Shown: positions 44,634-53,720 of the stretch, in pieces
Layout of the letters: the number at the start of each line of letters is the position of its first letter
How positions within the stretch are numbered: the stretch's first letter is position 1
Source: Flavobacterium salmonis
Lineage (GTDB): Bacteria > Bacteroidota > Bacteroidia > Flavobacteriales > Flavobacteriaceae
Direction of reading: 5' to 3'
Assembly: GCF_903819435.1 (NCBI RefSeq)
Contig: NZ_CAIJDP010000069.1
Coordinates: 62,001-126,000 of the forward strand
DNA length: 64,000 bases
Translations under genes and position numbers: made by a program
Notes under the pieces: generated by a model
What the model was told of the DNA's origin: nothing
The model's input: only the letters and a program-made list of their open reading frames with translations
Databases searched by the model: none

Positions 44634-44945
44634 GTAATCTAAATCACTATAAAAACATGATTAAAATTGAAATTTTTTTAAAAAATCAAAAGAGATTAAT
44701 AATGATTGCTAAAGGGCAAAGTTGCCATAATGATGTTATTCTACAATATGCTTTTTCGGCACAGTTTCAGAGGATAAAATGAAGATAAAAGATGCATATT
44801 TATTCTTGCTTCCATTTTTATATAGCATATTTATGTTTTTATTTTAATAATAATTAGTTAATCTGATGTAAATATTAAACAAGAAATAATGTGTTAATAT
44901 TGGCTCAATATTTATAACTAATAAAAAAAGAATATAACAAATCAT
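44634..44945. other. Intergenic stretch before the RHS locus
   Basis: 312 bp, very AT-rich. It holds a 22-codon hydrophobic open frame (44779-44847, MKIKDAYLFLLPFLYS...) without a clear function, and no promoter that matches the TAnnTTTG pattern well. Nothing else is evident. Confidence 0.4.
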
Positions 44946-47900
44946 ATGAAAAGACAGATACTATCAAAAATTTTGCCACTCTTCAGCTTAAGTATTGTTT
45001 TTTCACAAAATGCACCAAAAGTCATGCCGCCGTCACCTAATGCTTCTGCTCTGGCGCAATATGCAAATGTTCCAACGAATAATTACACTGGAGTTCCCAA
45101 CATATCTATACCTCTGTATGAAATAAAATCAGGTGAGATAGAATTACCTATTTCATTAAGTTATCATGCTTCTGGTGTAAAGGTCTCTCAGGAAGCAAGC
45201 AATGTCGGTTTGGGCTGGGCATTAAATGCAGGTGGTGTTATTTCAAGGTCAGTAAATGGTGTAGATGACTTAAAACCTTTTTATGGATATACTATAGTTA
45301 ATGAATTGCCTTCTACACAAAGTGATATTGCCATTTATGGAGATACATGGCAATATTTTTATGACTATAGAGAAATTCAAATGGGGCTAAGAGATGGAAA
45401 GCCAGATATGTTTTATTATAATTTTTTAGGAGAATCAGGAAAAATGATTTTCGATAAAAAGCAGTCGGGTACGAACAAAATCAAAGGCATACCTCTAAAA
45501 CAAACAAATACTACATTTGTCTATGATTCAGACAAAAAAGAGTGGGAAGTGACTGATGGTAATGGCTGGAAGTATTATTTTAATGTGACAGAAGTATCAC
45601 GTAGTTATAGCGCTTCCGATAATAGTGGTTCGGCATCTTATCTGGTAAATCATCAGGAACGTGAAGAGAGATTTTCCAGATTAGATCCCAATGTTAATTT
45701 CGATGAATATATATCAGCTTGGTATATTAATAAAATAATCACTCCGAAAGGTGATATATTAAATTTCGAATATGATGATGCATTAGGACGCCGGAGTATA
45801 ACGCAATTAAATTTTTATGAACAAGAGAGTTATTATGGTAATACTCTTATCAAACCTTTTGAAAATGAAAATTTGTGGTATGGGAGTTTTTCAGAAAAGA
45901 AATACAACATATCTGTTGGCATGTCATCGGCTTCAGATATAAACTTAAAAAAAATAACATTTAAAAATGGGTACATTGATTTCACTACAAGTGATAGAGA
46001 AGACCTTCGTCAAAATAATCATTTTGGAACGCTATCTCCAAAATCTCAAAAATTAAATTCTATTGAAGTATTTGATTTAAATGGAGAATCAGTTAAAAAA
46101 GTAGCATTTGATTATTCATATTTTAACGAAAATATCGTAGGGAAAAATAAAGAAAATTATTGGAGACTCAAATTAAATACTGTACAGGAATTATTTTATG
46201 ATAAGTCGTCTAATGCATACAAAAAAAATCAACCCTTCACTTTTACGTATAATTCAGTTATCCTTCCAGCCAAGACCTCTGCTAATGTTGATCATTGGGG
46301 ATACCATAATGGATTTGATAATGATCATATCCAATATTACGAAGATGTAACACAAAAGTTATATAAGAATGATTCTCCTGCATATGATTATATACGCAAT
46401 ACTGTTATAATACAAAGTGAGAATGCAAATGAATATAAAAAGAAGTACCAAAGTTTTTTGCCTTTTCAGGCAATTGTTAGTCCAACAATTGGCTCTACTT
46501 ATTTTCCTTTTTTAAATGGTGCTAATAGAGAAGCTGATGAAGTACAAATGCAGGCAGGGATTTTGAACAAAATTACTTATCCCACAGGAGGAAGTACGAG
46601 ATTTACTTACGAGCCAAATAGCTATGATCCAAACATTGATCAGGATCCTTTAAAATATGAGTACAGATCATATTCAGTATGGCACGATGGAGATACCGCA
46701 GATGATGAAATAAGCAGTTTTAATTTAAGCGAATATACCATTGTTAAAATTGATTGCAGAATTACGACTTCTGGATCTGCAAGCACATTGGCAAATGTTA
46801 AAGCCTTGATACAAGCTAATGGTCGTAATATTGATGTAATTCGTTTTAATCCAAACATAAGTAATTTTAATTCAAACATTCAGTTGGTTTTGCCACCAGG
46901 TAGTTATTCAATTAAAGCAAATACTAAAGCTCCAACAGGTTTGGTAACAATTTTTATGACTGTTAAGTTTGCTGAGACATTTAGAACAGGCACAATAATT
47001 GGCGGAGGGTTAAGAATCGCAAAACAGGAAAGTTTAGATACAGATGGAAAAGTCAAATTGAGCAGAGTTTATGAGTATAATTTTCATCCAAACACTTGGA
47101 CTTCAGGAATTGCAATGAGTGATATTCAGCATTTTTATTTAGATGGGGGAAATCGAAATTATTATGATCCATATAATATATCTTTTGGTAACGATTGGAC
47201 AAAAGTAATTGTACGTTCTTCTGATAATAATACACCGTTGAGTTCATCTGCGCAGGGAAATCATGTAGGCTATACACAGGTATCTGTTTCAGATGAAGAT
47301 CAATTAGGAAATAAGATGGGAAGATCTACGTACACCTATTCAAATAATCCTGATGACAGTGGATTTTATGATGTTCCGGGTATGCCTGTAATAACTCATA
47401 TGGATAATGGTGATTTAATAAAGGAGGAATATTTTAATACTAATGATATTCTTTTAAAATCCATCGAAAATAAATATGTAAAAGATCAAGCTTCATCAAA
47501 GATGATTAAAGGAATTAATGTGAGAACTTTGCTAAAAAATCCTCCTAGTTATCAACCGGAACCTAATAGATTTATAAATTACTATAGAATTTACTCTGAG
47601 TGGTGGCATCCTGAAAAGACTATAGAAACAGTTTATGATCTTAATGGACAGAATCCTGTCATTACAACAACAAATTATGACTTTGAAAATGTCTTGCATA
47701 AAAATATAACCAAAACAACAACTACTAACAGTAATGGGGAAACAATAATATCTAAAAACAAATATCCACAAGATTTACAATCAGGTATAGATGAAACTCC
47801 AGCAGCAACTATCTCAAGCATAATAGCAGCTAATGTTGTTAACCCTGTGATCCAATCTGAAACTACTGTTGATGGAAATGTAGTACAAGGAACTATTAAT

Positions 47901-48419
47901 AATTTTGAAATCATATCTTATCTGGATGAAAATAATGTTTCTAAGAACATGTATTTGCCTAAAAACATTAAAACCATAAAAGGTGGTTCAACAAGTTATG
48001 AAAAAAAGATAGATTTTACAGGTTATGGAAAATACGGAAACCTTACTGAATACAAGCAAACCGATGGTGCCACAACAGTTTATGTTTGGGGTTATAATGA
48101 GCAATATCCGGTAGCAGAAGTTAAAAATAGTTCGTTGTCCGCAGTGGAAGCTGCTTTAACTTCAGCAGAATTAAACAATATTAAGAACGGAACATATGAT
48201 CAGGGAGCAATGATTACTGTTTTAAATAAAATCAGGACAAGTTTGCCGGCTGCTATGGTAACCACCTATACTTATATTCCTCTTGTAGGTGTAAGTACTA
48301 CTACAGATCCTAAGGGATATACCACAACGTATTCTTATGATAATTTTGGCAGACTTGAATTTATAAAAGATAAGGACGGAAACATACTTACTGAGAACCA
48401 ATACCATTACAAACAATAA
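44946..48419 (+). CDS. RHS/YD-repeat shell protein, first component
   Basis: A 1157-residue exported protein (signal peptide MKRQILSKILPLFSLSIVFS). The N-terminal part has SLSYHASGVKVSQEASNVGL followed by GWALNAGGVISRSVNG, a pattern like the SpvB/TcB-type start of RHS shells. A long beta-rich body follows, and YD-repeats close the protein (TTYSYDNFGRLEFIKDKDGN). It has no toxin-like end and no T9SS sorting domain. Its stop lies 15 nt before the second RHS gene. Inference: the two proteins together build a hollow shell, as TcB and TcC-N do. Confidence 0.75.
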   Translation: MKRQILSKILPLFSLSIVFSQNAPKVMPPSPNASALAQYANVPTNNYTGVPNISIPLYEIKSGEIELPISLSYHASGVKVSQEASNVGLGWALNAGGVISRSVNGVDDLKPFYGYTIVNELPSTQSDIAIYGDTWQYFYDYREIQMGLRDGKPDMFYYNFLGESGKMIFDKKQSGTNKIKGIPLKQTNTTFVYDSDKKEWEVTDGNGWKYYFNVTEVSRSYSASDNSGSASYLVNHQEREERFSRLDPNVNFDEYISAWYINKIITPKGDILNFEYDDALGRRSITQLNFYEQESYYGNTLIKPFENENLWYGSFSEKKYNISVGMSSASDINLKKITFKNGYIDFTTSDREDLRQNNHFGTLSPKSQKLNSIEVFDLNGESVKKVAFDYSYFNENIVGKNKENYWRLKLNTVQELFYDKSSNAYKKNQPFTFTYNSVILPAKTSANVDHWGYHNGFDNDHIQYYEDVTQKLYKNDSPAYDYIRNTVIIQSENANEYKKKYQSFLPFQAIVSPTIGSTYFPFLNGANREADEVQMQAGILNKITYPTGGSTRFTYEPNSYDPNIDQDPLKYEYRSYSVWHDGDTADDEISSFNLSEYTIVKIDCRITTSGSASTLANVKALIQANGRNIDVIRFNPNISNFNSNIQLVLPPGSYSIKANTKAPTGLVTIFMTVKFAETFRTGTIIGGGLRIAKQESLDTDGKVKLSRVYEYNFHPNTWTSGIAMSDIQHFYLDGGNRNYYDPYNISFGNDWTKVIVRSSDNNTPLSSSAQGNHVGYTQVSVSDEDQLGNKMGRSTYTYSNNPDDSGFYDVPGMPVITHMDNGDLIKEEYFNTNDILLKSIENKYVKDQASSKMIKGINVRTLLKNPPSYQPEPNRFINYYRIYSEWWHPEKTIETVYDLNGQNPVITTTNYDFENVLHKNITKTTTTNSNGETIISKNKYPQDLQSGIDETPAATISSIIAANVVNPVIQSETTVDGNVVQGTINNFEIISYLDENNVSKNMYLPKNIKTIKGGSTSYEKKIDFTGYGKYGNLTEYKQTDGATTVYVWGYNEQYPVAEVKNSSLSAVEAALTSAELNNIKNGTYDQGAMITVLNKIRTSLPAAMVTTYTYIPLVGVSTTTDPKGYTTTYSYDNFGRLEFIKDKDGNILTENQYHYKQ

Positions 48420-48434
48420 GACTTTAAAGTAAAG

Positions 48435-51400
48435 ATGAAAAAAATACTAAACCTGCTTTTGGTTTTATTTCCAATATTGGTAATAAGCCAGACGGTCACT
48501 CAGAATTATATAAAAACAACAACTTATAAAGTACCGACCCAGACAGCTATTTCAGTACCAAATATTACACAAGCAAATCAGAACATCACCTATTTTGATG
48601 GCTTGGGAAGGCCTATCCAACAAGTGGCACATCAGCAATCCGGTACAGGAAAAGATATAGTGACACCTGTTGAGTATGATGCCTTTGGCCGTCAGGTAAA
48701 AGACTATCTGCCTTATGTACCTACTGCCACTGCTTCACTCGATTATAAAACTACGGCACTAACGGAGGTTGGTACATTTTATAATACGGCGAAATACGAA
48801 AACACCACCAACCCTTTTTCTCAAAAAGAATTTGAAGCCTCTCCACTTAACAGGGTGCTGAAGCAAGCAGCTCCGGGAGAGGACTGGAAATTAGGGAATG
48901 GCCATGAGATAAGACTGGACTACCAAGCCAATACAAATGCTGATCTGGTAAGACGTTTTGGTGTTTCTTTTATTGGCGGCAATACGGAGAATCCTTATTT
49001 GGAAGATGAAGGTATTTATGCTCCATCCCAATTATACAAAACCATTACCAAGGATGAGAACTGGCAGGCAAACCAAACTAATCCTGATGATTATACTACA
49101 GTAGAATTTAAAGACAAAGAAGAACATGTGGTTTTAAAACGTACTTTCGATGCCGGTAAATGGCATGACACTTATTATGTATATGACGATTATGGGAACC
49201 TAACTTATGTATTGCCTCCTAAAGTTTTTACCTATTATTCCATAACACAGGGGTATGAAGATCAATATTTTTATAGTGATAGCGATTTTGAGGATCTTCA
49301 TTTTTTTACTGATGATCAATTTGTTGAACTTAGTTTATCTCATAACAATGACAATTCCATATATTTTTATCTGGTTTCATCTGGTTTTACTCCAGGCTCT
49401 TCATTGATATCCGGAAAAATTGCTGATTTGGATTTCTCTCCTGCCTTACCCGATATGATTTTAGGCAATATTATGGTGCTGGACGTAAACGGAAACTTAG
49501 TAGTGGGAGGCGTTGCTTCTATTCAGAATGGCAGTTTGTATTGTACTCCAACACCCGGCGTTGGCGTTTATCCAGATGAGTATGGTTATTTATATTGTGA
49601 AATGACAAAAAGTCTTTCCGGTTTACAGGCTCTTTATACTCCCTTGGCATTGGACAGAACCACTTTAAATGATTTGATTTATCAATACCGTTATGACAAA
49701 CGCAACCGGCTTATAGAAAAGAAGCTTCCGGGCAAGGAATGGGAATACATTGTATATGATAAACTGAACAGGCCGGTTTTAACACAGGATGCCAATTTAA
49801 AAACTTTCAAAAAATGGATCTTTACCAAATATGATGTCTTTAATAGACCTGTTTATACCGGTGAATATATAAATACTGTAAAAACAACTCGTGCTGATGT
49901 GCAACTTTTGGCAGATGCCGGTACCACCTTATCGGAAACGAAACAGGCAGTGAACACCATCAATGGCACTACTGTATATTATAGCAACAATGCTTTTCCA
50001 AACCCAACTGACATTAATCTGCTGACGATTAATTATTACGATAATTATGATTTTGATTTAAACGGCGGCGGTTCAGCAATATCCTATACTATTACCCCAA
50101 TTACCAATGCCAAAGGTCTGACTACTGGAAACAAAGTCCGTGTTTTAGGAACTTCCAGCTGGATAACCAGCCTGACCTATTATGATACTAAAAGCAGAGC
50201 TATTTACAACTATACCAAAAATGATTATCTGGGGACCACCAGCACGGTAAAAAATCAATTCGATTTTGTAGGCAAAACGTTGGAAACCACCTCTACACAC
50301 CTCCGAAACGGGGTTACTACTTCTATAGTAGATGCCTTTACCTACGATCAAGCCGGAAGGCTCACCAAGCAAACACAGGCCATTAACGGGACTACCACAC
50401 CAGAAATGATTGTAGCCAATTCCTATGATGAATTAGGGCAATTATCCGGCAAGAAAGTGGGCGGAAAAACCATTCAGGGACTACAAAAAGTAGATTATGC
50501 CTACAACATTAGGGGATGGCTCAAAAGTATAAACGACCCCAATAACCTGAATCAGGATAATGATTTATTTGGTTTTGGGCTAAATTATAATACTTTAGTA
50601 AATCCATCTCTTGCTTCCTATTATCAAAATAAACCACTATACAATGGCAACATCAGCAGTACTTCCTGGAAAACAAATAATGTGAGTTCTGTCTTAAAAC
50701 AGTATCATTATACTTATGATGCGTTGAATAGATTTAAAACTGCGATTTATGCTGAAAATAATGTTGTGAATAATAAGTTTGAAGAAATTATTTCTGGTTA
50801 TGATCGCAATGGTAATATTATGTATTTAACCCGTAATATGCCAACTCCTGGTGTATTTGTTTCAGGATATATGGATATTTTAAGGTATTATTATAATGAA
50901 GGGAATCGCTTAATAAAAGTAATGGAAAATGCTAATACTGCCTATGGATCTGAAGGCTTTAAAGATGGGAATAATACAGATGATGACTACAGCTATGATG
51001 CAAATGGCAATATGATTCTGGATAAAAACAAAGGGATAACAGCCATTGCCTACAACCACCTCAACCTTCCTGTTAAAATAACATTTGGCAACGGAACTAT
51101 CGATTATTTTTATGATGCAACAGGTGTAAAACAGCGTAAAATAGTAAGTTCAGGAACGACAACCGATTATGCCAGTGGATTTCAGTATGAAAACAATATA
51201 TTAAAATTTTTCCCCCAACCTGAAGGTTTTGTAGAGTATAATTCAGGAACTTTTAGTTATATTTATCAATACAAAGATCATTTAGGGAATGTACGATTGA
51301 GTTATAGCGATTCAAATAACGATGGAACAATCGCAGGTTCTGAAATTCTGGAGGAAAACAATTATTATCCGTTTGGGTTAAAGCATAAGAATAATAATGT

Positions 51401-52229
51401 AGTTAATTCAACCCATCCTGCTTTGAAGTATAAGTACAATGGAAAAGAACTTCAAGACGAGCTAGGACTTCACATGTATGATTATGGAGCACGTAATTAT
51501 GACCCTGCATTAGGACGATGGATAAACATTGATCCACATATTGAAAAATATGAATCTATAAGTCCATATTCATATGTTTTTAATAATCCTATAAAATATA
51601 TAGATATTAAAGGAAAAGACCCAGGAGATGTAGTAGTTGTCTTTGGTGGTGGAGATATTCTTAAGAATAACGATAAAGGTGGAGCTTTAGCAATTCAAAG
51701 AAATTTACAATCTTTATATAGTAATTCTAAGGGTGGAAAGGTTGAGTCTTTTGTTTCTAAATATTGGGGAACGAGTCTTTCAGATTCTGAAAGTCTTGAT
51801 GATGCAACACAAGGAGCATATGATTATATTCTTTCAAACTATAACAAGGATAAAGGACAAGATGTAGAAGGCGGTAAAATCATAATAGAAGGTTATAGTT
51901 ATGGAGGTGTTTTAGCTTCACATCTTGCAAGTAGATTGAGGAAAAATAAAATTAATATTGATTTACTTGTTACTGTTGACACGGCTGCTGGTCCTGAGTC
52001 AGATGATATTAATAGAACTGTTTCTTCAAATGTTAAAAAATATATTAATATTTTTCAAACTAATCCATCTGCAATAGGTTCTCATGGAGCGGAAAATAAA
52101 AAAGAGAAAAAAAGTAATACAAATGGAGTTAATGTCGATTTAACTAAAATTACAAATGAACATGGAAAAATTGATGAGGTAGCCTTTAAAGCTGTGATTC
52201 AACAAATTCTAAAAGAATTAAATAATTAA
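48435..52229 (+). CDS. RHS toxin: DUF6443 shell, RHS core, lipase-like C-terminal domain
   Basis: A 1264-residue exported protein (signal to VISQT). A DUF6443 segment (NITYFDGLGRPIQQVAHQQS) begins the shell; YD-repeats fill residues 240-960; an acidic block of about 150 residues (260-415) separates VLPPKV from YQYRYDKRN. The RHS-associated core (GKELQDELGLHMYDYGARNY to SPYSYVFNNPIKYIDIKGKD) ends near 1063. The last 201 residues are a variable tip with an alpha/beta hydrolase plan: nucleophile GYSYGG (Ser about 1155), acid VTVDTA (Asp about 1182) and histidine ITNEHGKID (about 1243). This suggests a lipase or esterase toxin released inside a target cell. DNA of the tip appears more AT-rich than the core. 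Confidence 0.83.
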   Translation: MKKILNLLLVLFPILVISQTVTQNYIKTTTYKVPTQTAISVPNITQANQNITYFDGLGRPIQQVAHQQSGTGKDIVTPVEYDAFGRQVKDYLPYVPTATASLDYKTTALTEVGTFYNTAKYENTTNPFSQKEFEASPLNRVLKQAAPGEDWKLGNGHEIRLDYQANTNADLVRRFGVSFIGGNTENPYLEDEGIYAPSQLYKTITKDENWQANQTNPDDYTTVEFKDKEEHVVLKRTFDAGKWHDTYYVYDDYGNLTYVLPPKVFTYYSITQGYEDQYFYSDSDFEDLHFFTDDQFVELSLSHNNDNSIYFYLVSSGFTPGSSLISGKIADLDFSPALPDMILGNIMVLDVNGNLVVGGVASIQNGSLYCTPTPGVGVYPDEYGYLYCEMTKSLSGLQALYTPLALDRTTLNDLIYQYRYDKRNRLIEKKLPGKEWEYIVYDKLNRPVLTQDANLKTFKKWIFTKYDVFNRPVYTGEYINTVKTTRADVQLLADAGTTLSETKQAVNTINGTTVYYSNNAFPNPTDINLLTINYYDNYDFDLNGGGSAISYTITPITNAKGLTTGNKVRVLGTSSWITSLTYYDTKSRAIYNYTKNDYLGTTSTVKNQFDFVGKTLETTSTHLRNGVTTSIVDAFTYDQAGRLTKQTQAINGTTTPEMIVANSYDELGQLSGKKVGGKTIQGLQKVDYAYNIRGWLKSINDPNNLNQDNDLFGFGLNYNTLVNPSLASYYQNKPLYNGNISSTSWKTNNVSSVLKQYHYTYDALNRFKTAIYAENNVVNNKFEEIISGYDRNGNIMYLTRNMPTPGVFVSGYMDILRYYYNEGNRLIKVMENANTAYGSEGFKDGNNTDDDYSYDANGNMILDKNKGITAIAYNHLNLPVKITFGNGTIDYFYDATGVKQRKIVSSGTTTDYASGFQYENNILKFFPQPEGFVEYNSGTFSYIYQYKDHLGNVRLSYSDSNNDGTIAGSEILEENNYYPFGLKHKNNNVVNSTHPALKYKYNGKELQDELGLHMYDYGARNYDPALGRWINIDPHIEKYESISPYSYVFNNPIKYIDIKGKDPGDVVVVFGGGDILKNNDKGGALAIQRNLQSLYSNSKGGKVESFVSKYWGTSLSDSESLDDATQGAYDYILSNYNKDKGQDVEGGKIIIEGYSYGGVLASHLASRLRKNKINIDLLVTVDTAAGPESDDINRTVSSNVKKYINIFQTNPSAIGSHGAENKKEKKSNTNGVNVDLTKITNEHGKIDEVAFKAVIQQILKELNN

Positions 52230-52238
52230 TTTAAAGTT

Positions 52239-52532
52239 ATGAGATTAGTAAAAAAAAATGTTATTGAGTTTATTATTGTTTTTTTATGTTGCATTCTTTT
52301 GTATCCAATTATAGTTTATGTAGCTAAAACTTATATTAATTTAAAAAATTTACCTTTAATACCATATCATTATTATATTCAAGTTTGGTTAAGTTTTCCA
52401 TTATTAATATTATTAGGTTTAGTCGAATTTTTTAAATTTAAAAGAAAAATTTTTGGAATTAGTATTGCTTTTATTGGTTTTCTTTGGTTTTTAACTGTTT
52501 TTCTTGAAATTTACAGTAAAAACAATGGGTAA
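52239..52532 (+). CDS. Small membrane protein, putative immunity to the RHS tip
   Basis: A 97-residue protein with three hydrophobic helices (about residues 8-29, 46-66 and 72-91) and short basic loops (KFKRKIFG). It begins 9 nt after the RHS stop and shares the tip's very AT-rich composition, the usual arrangement of a polymorphic-toxin immunity gene. A membrane location would suit a lipase that attacks membranes. I know no named family for it; the immunity role is inferred from position. Confidence 0.6.
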   Translation: MRLVKKNVIEFIIVFLCCILLYPIIVYVAKTYINLKNLPLIPYHYYIQVWLSFPLLILLGLVEFFKFKRKIFGISIAFIGFLWFLTVFLEIYSKNNG

Positions 52533-52818
52533 TATCTCAGATGGTAGTGTTTCAGAGTTAGTGATATGAGAATTTAAATTTATAACATGTTGAAATAGAA
52601 TTATTATTAGCAAAAAATAAGATAAAGAAGTGCAGTAATGCTCTTCTTTATTGTTTTAATATTGCCTTAAAAAGAACTAAAATGAGCAAAGATGCTAGCC
52701 CAGCTGGTCCGAGCAGAAATAATTACAACTGCTAGTGCGAGTGTCTCACTCGTACCCACAAAGAATAAACACAAAAAACTAGAAAATTGCTAGGCTTTTG
52801 TGTTTATAGCGAAGCTTT
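52533..52818. other. Non-coding stretch after the RHS locus with hairpins
   Basis: No gene is evident. Contents: a terminator hairpin (52622-52651), a small inverted repeat CGAGTGtctCACTCG near 52739-52753, and TAAACACAAAA/TTTTGTGTTTA arms (about 52766-52806). A 17-codon frame MSKDASPAGPSRNNYNC at 52682-52735 is too short to call. The stretch may be a remnant of earlier toxin tips. Confidence 0.4.
52622..52651 (+). terminator. Terminator of the RHS operon
   Basis: ATAAAGAAG - TGCAGTAATGCT - CTTCTTTAT followed by TGTTTT; perfect 9-bp arms about 90 nt after the immunity candidate. Confidence 0.6.
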
Positions 52819-53110
52819 TTATTGCGCTAATTGCTGAATTTTCTTTTTTGTGATAAAGGCATCAATTAGAATTTTAATGATAGATCTATCATTTTCCTGT
52901 ATTTTTTCGATGGCTTTAAATTGGTTAAACAGTTCTTTATCTGTTATCGAACTATCTGCTAAATCATCAGAACTTCACTCATTAAAAAATCAGAAGATAC
53001 ACCTAGCGCGTTAGAAATCTTTGCTATAATATTGGCAGAAGGTGTTGCCCCTTTTTCTTTATATCTTCCTATTTGCGAATAATGCATACCCGCAATATCG
53101 AAAAAAAAGA
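52819..53110 (-). pseudogene. XRE-family regulator remnant
   Basis: Minus-strand frame pieces read IAGMHYSQIGRYKEKGATPS, then ANIIAKISNALGVSSDFLMS (helix-turn-helix 2 of the XRE fold), then after a frameshift near 52968-52980 DDLADSSITDKELFNQFKAI and FITKKKIQQLAQ-stop. The first helices upstream of GMHYS are missing or scrambled (about 53085-53110). It is broken in two places and cannot make a working regulator. Confidence 0.7.
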
Positions 53111-53149
53111 CCTTGCCGGAAAATATTAATTTGTTAAAAAAGCATCAAG

Positions 53150-53704
53150 TTAAATTTGAAATAATAACCGACTCAGTTTATCCCGTAATTCTTTAGCTTT
53201 CAAATCAATAGTTTCATCTTTTGTTATTTCTAAAAAATAATCCAATTGCCACTTTTGTGTTTTTTGAGCCTGTTTGCTTGTAGTAACATCCCAAGGCGGA
53301 TAAACTCTCGTAGCTCTTTTGCCTTCTTTAGTTGCCGTAGAAAAAATCCCTTTCTCTAGCAAAATAGCTTTGGGGAAAATAAATTGCCCAAAACTATTTT
53401 CTTTTCGCACACTAATAATTACAAAATCTATTGTGTCCGAAAAGTCAAAGGGTTCAATGGTTCCTGATATATTGCGTTTCCACAAAGTGACAAATTGCCC
53501 CGTCTTTGTTGGAGTAATTTTAGCTTCTCTATAGCAGATTGTCTTTTTATTAATCTCAAAACGATAAGCACTATATTCAGTACTTTCTGCTTCTGGTTGA
53601 GGTTGTGTACATTCTAAATTGCAATAATCGTAAACCAGTTCTTTAGTCAAAATTAAATCATCTGGAAATGTTTTCAGATTAATCCAACTGTCCGGAATTT
53701 TCAT
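53150..53704 (-). CDS. MepB family protein
   Basis: A 184-residue soluble protein. The central KTGQFVTLWKRNISGTIEPF and FVIISVRKENSFGQFIFPKA blocks, with TREGK-type AT(K)EGKRATRVYPPWD, match the MepB family, first named in the Staphylococcus mepRAB locus; its activity is unknown. No MATE transporter or MarR gene adjoins. It lies downstream of the XRE remnant region, in accessory-looking DNA. Confidence 0.75.
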   Translation of the reverse strand: MKIPDSWINLKTFPDDLILTKELVYDYCNLECTQPQPEAESTEYSAYRFEINKKTICYREAKITPTKTGQFVTLWKRNISGTIEPFDFSDTIDFVIISVRKENSFGQFIFPKAILLEKGIFSTATKEGKRATRVYPPWDVTTSKQAQKTQKWQLDYFLEITKDETIDLKAKELRDKLSRLLFQI

Positions 53705-53720
53705 AATTTAGTATCTTGAT

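Noticed and set aside
44779..44847. 22-codon hydrophobic open frame before the RHS locus
   Set aside because: Short, AT-rich and without any support beyond an open frame; kept only as a remark.
52682..52735. 17-codon frame in the post-RHS gap
   Set aside because: Too short to support; possible remnant only.
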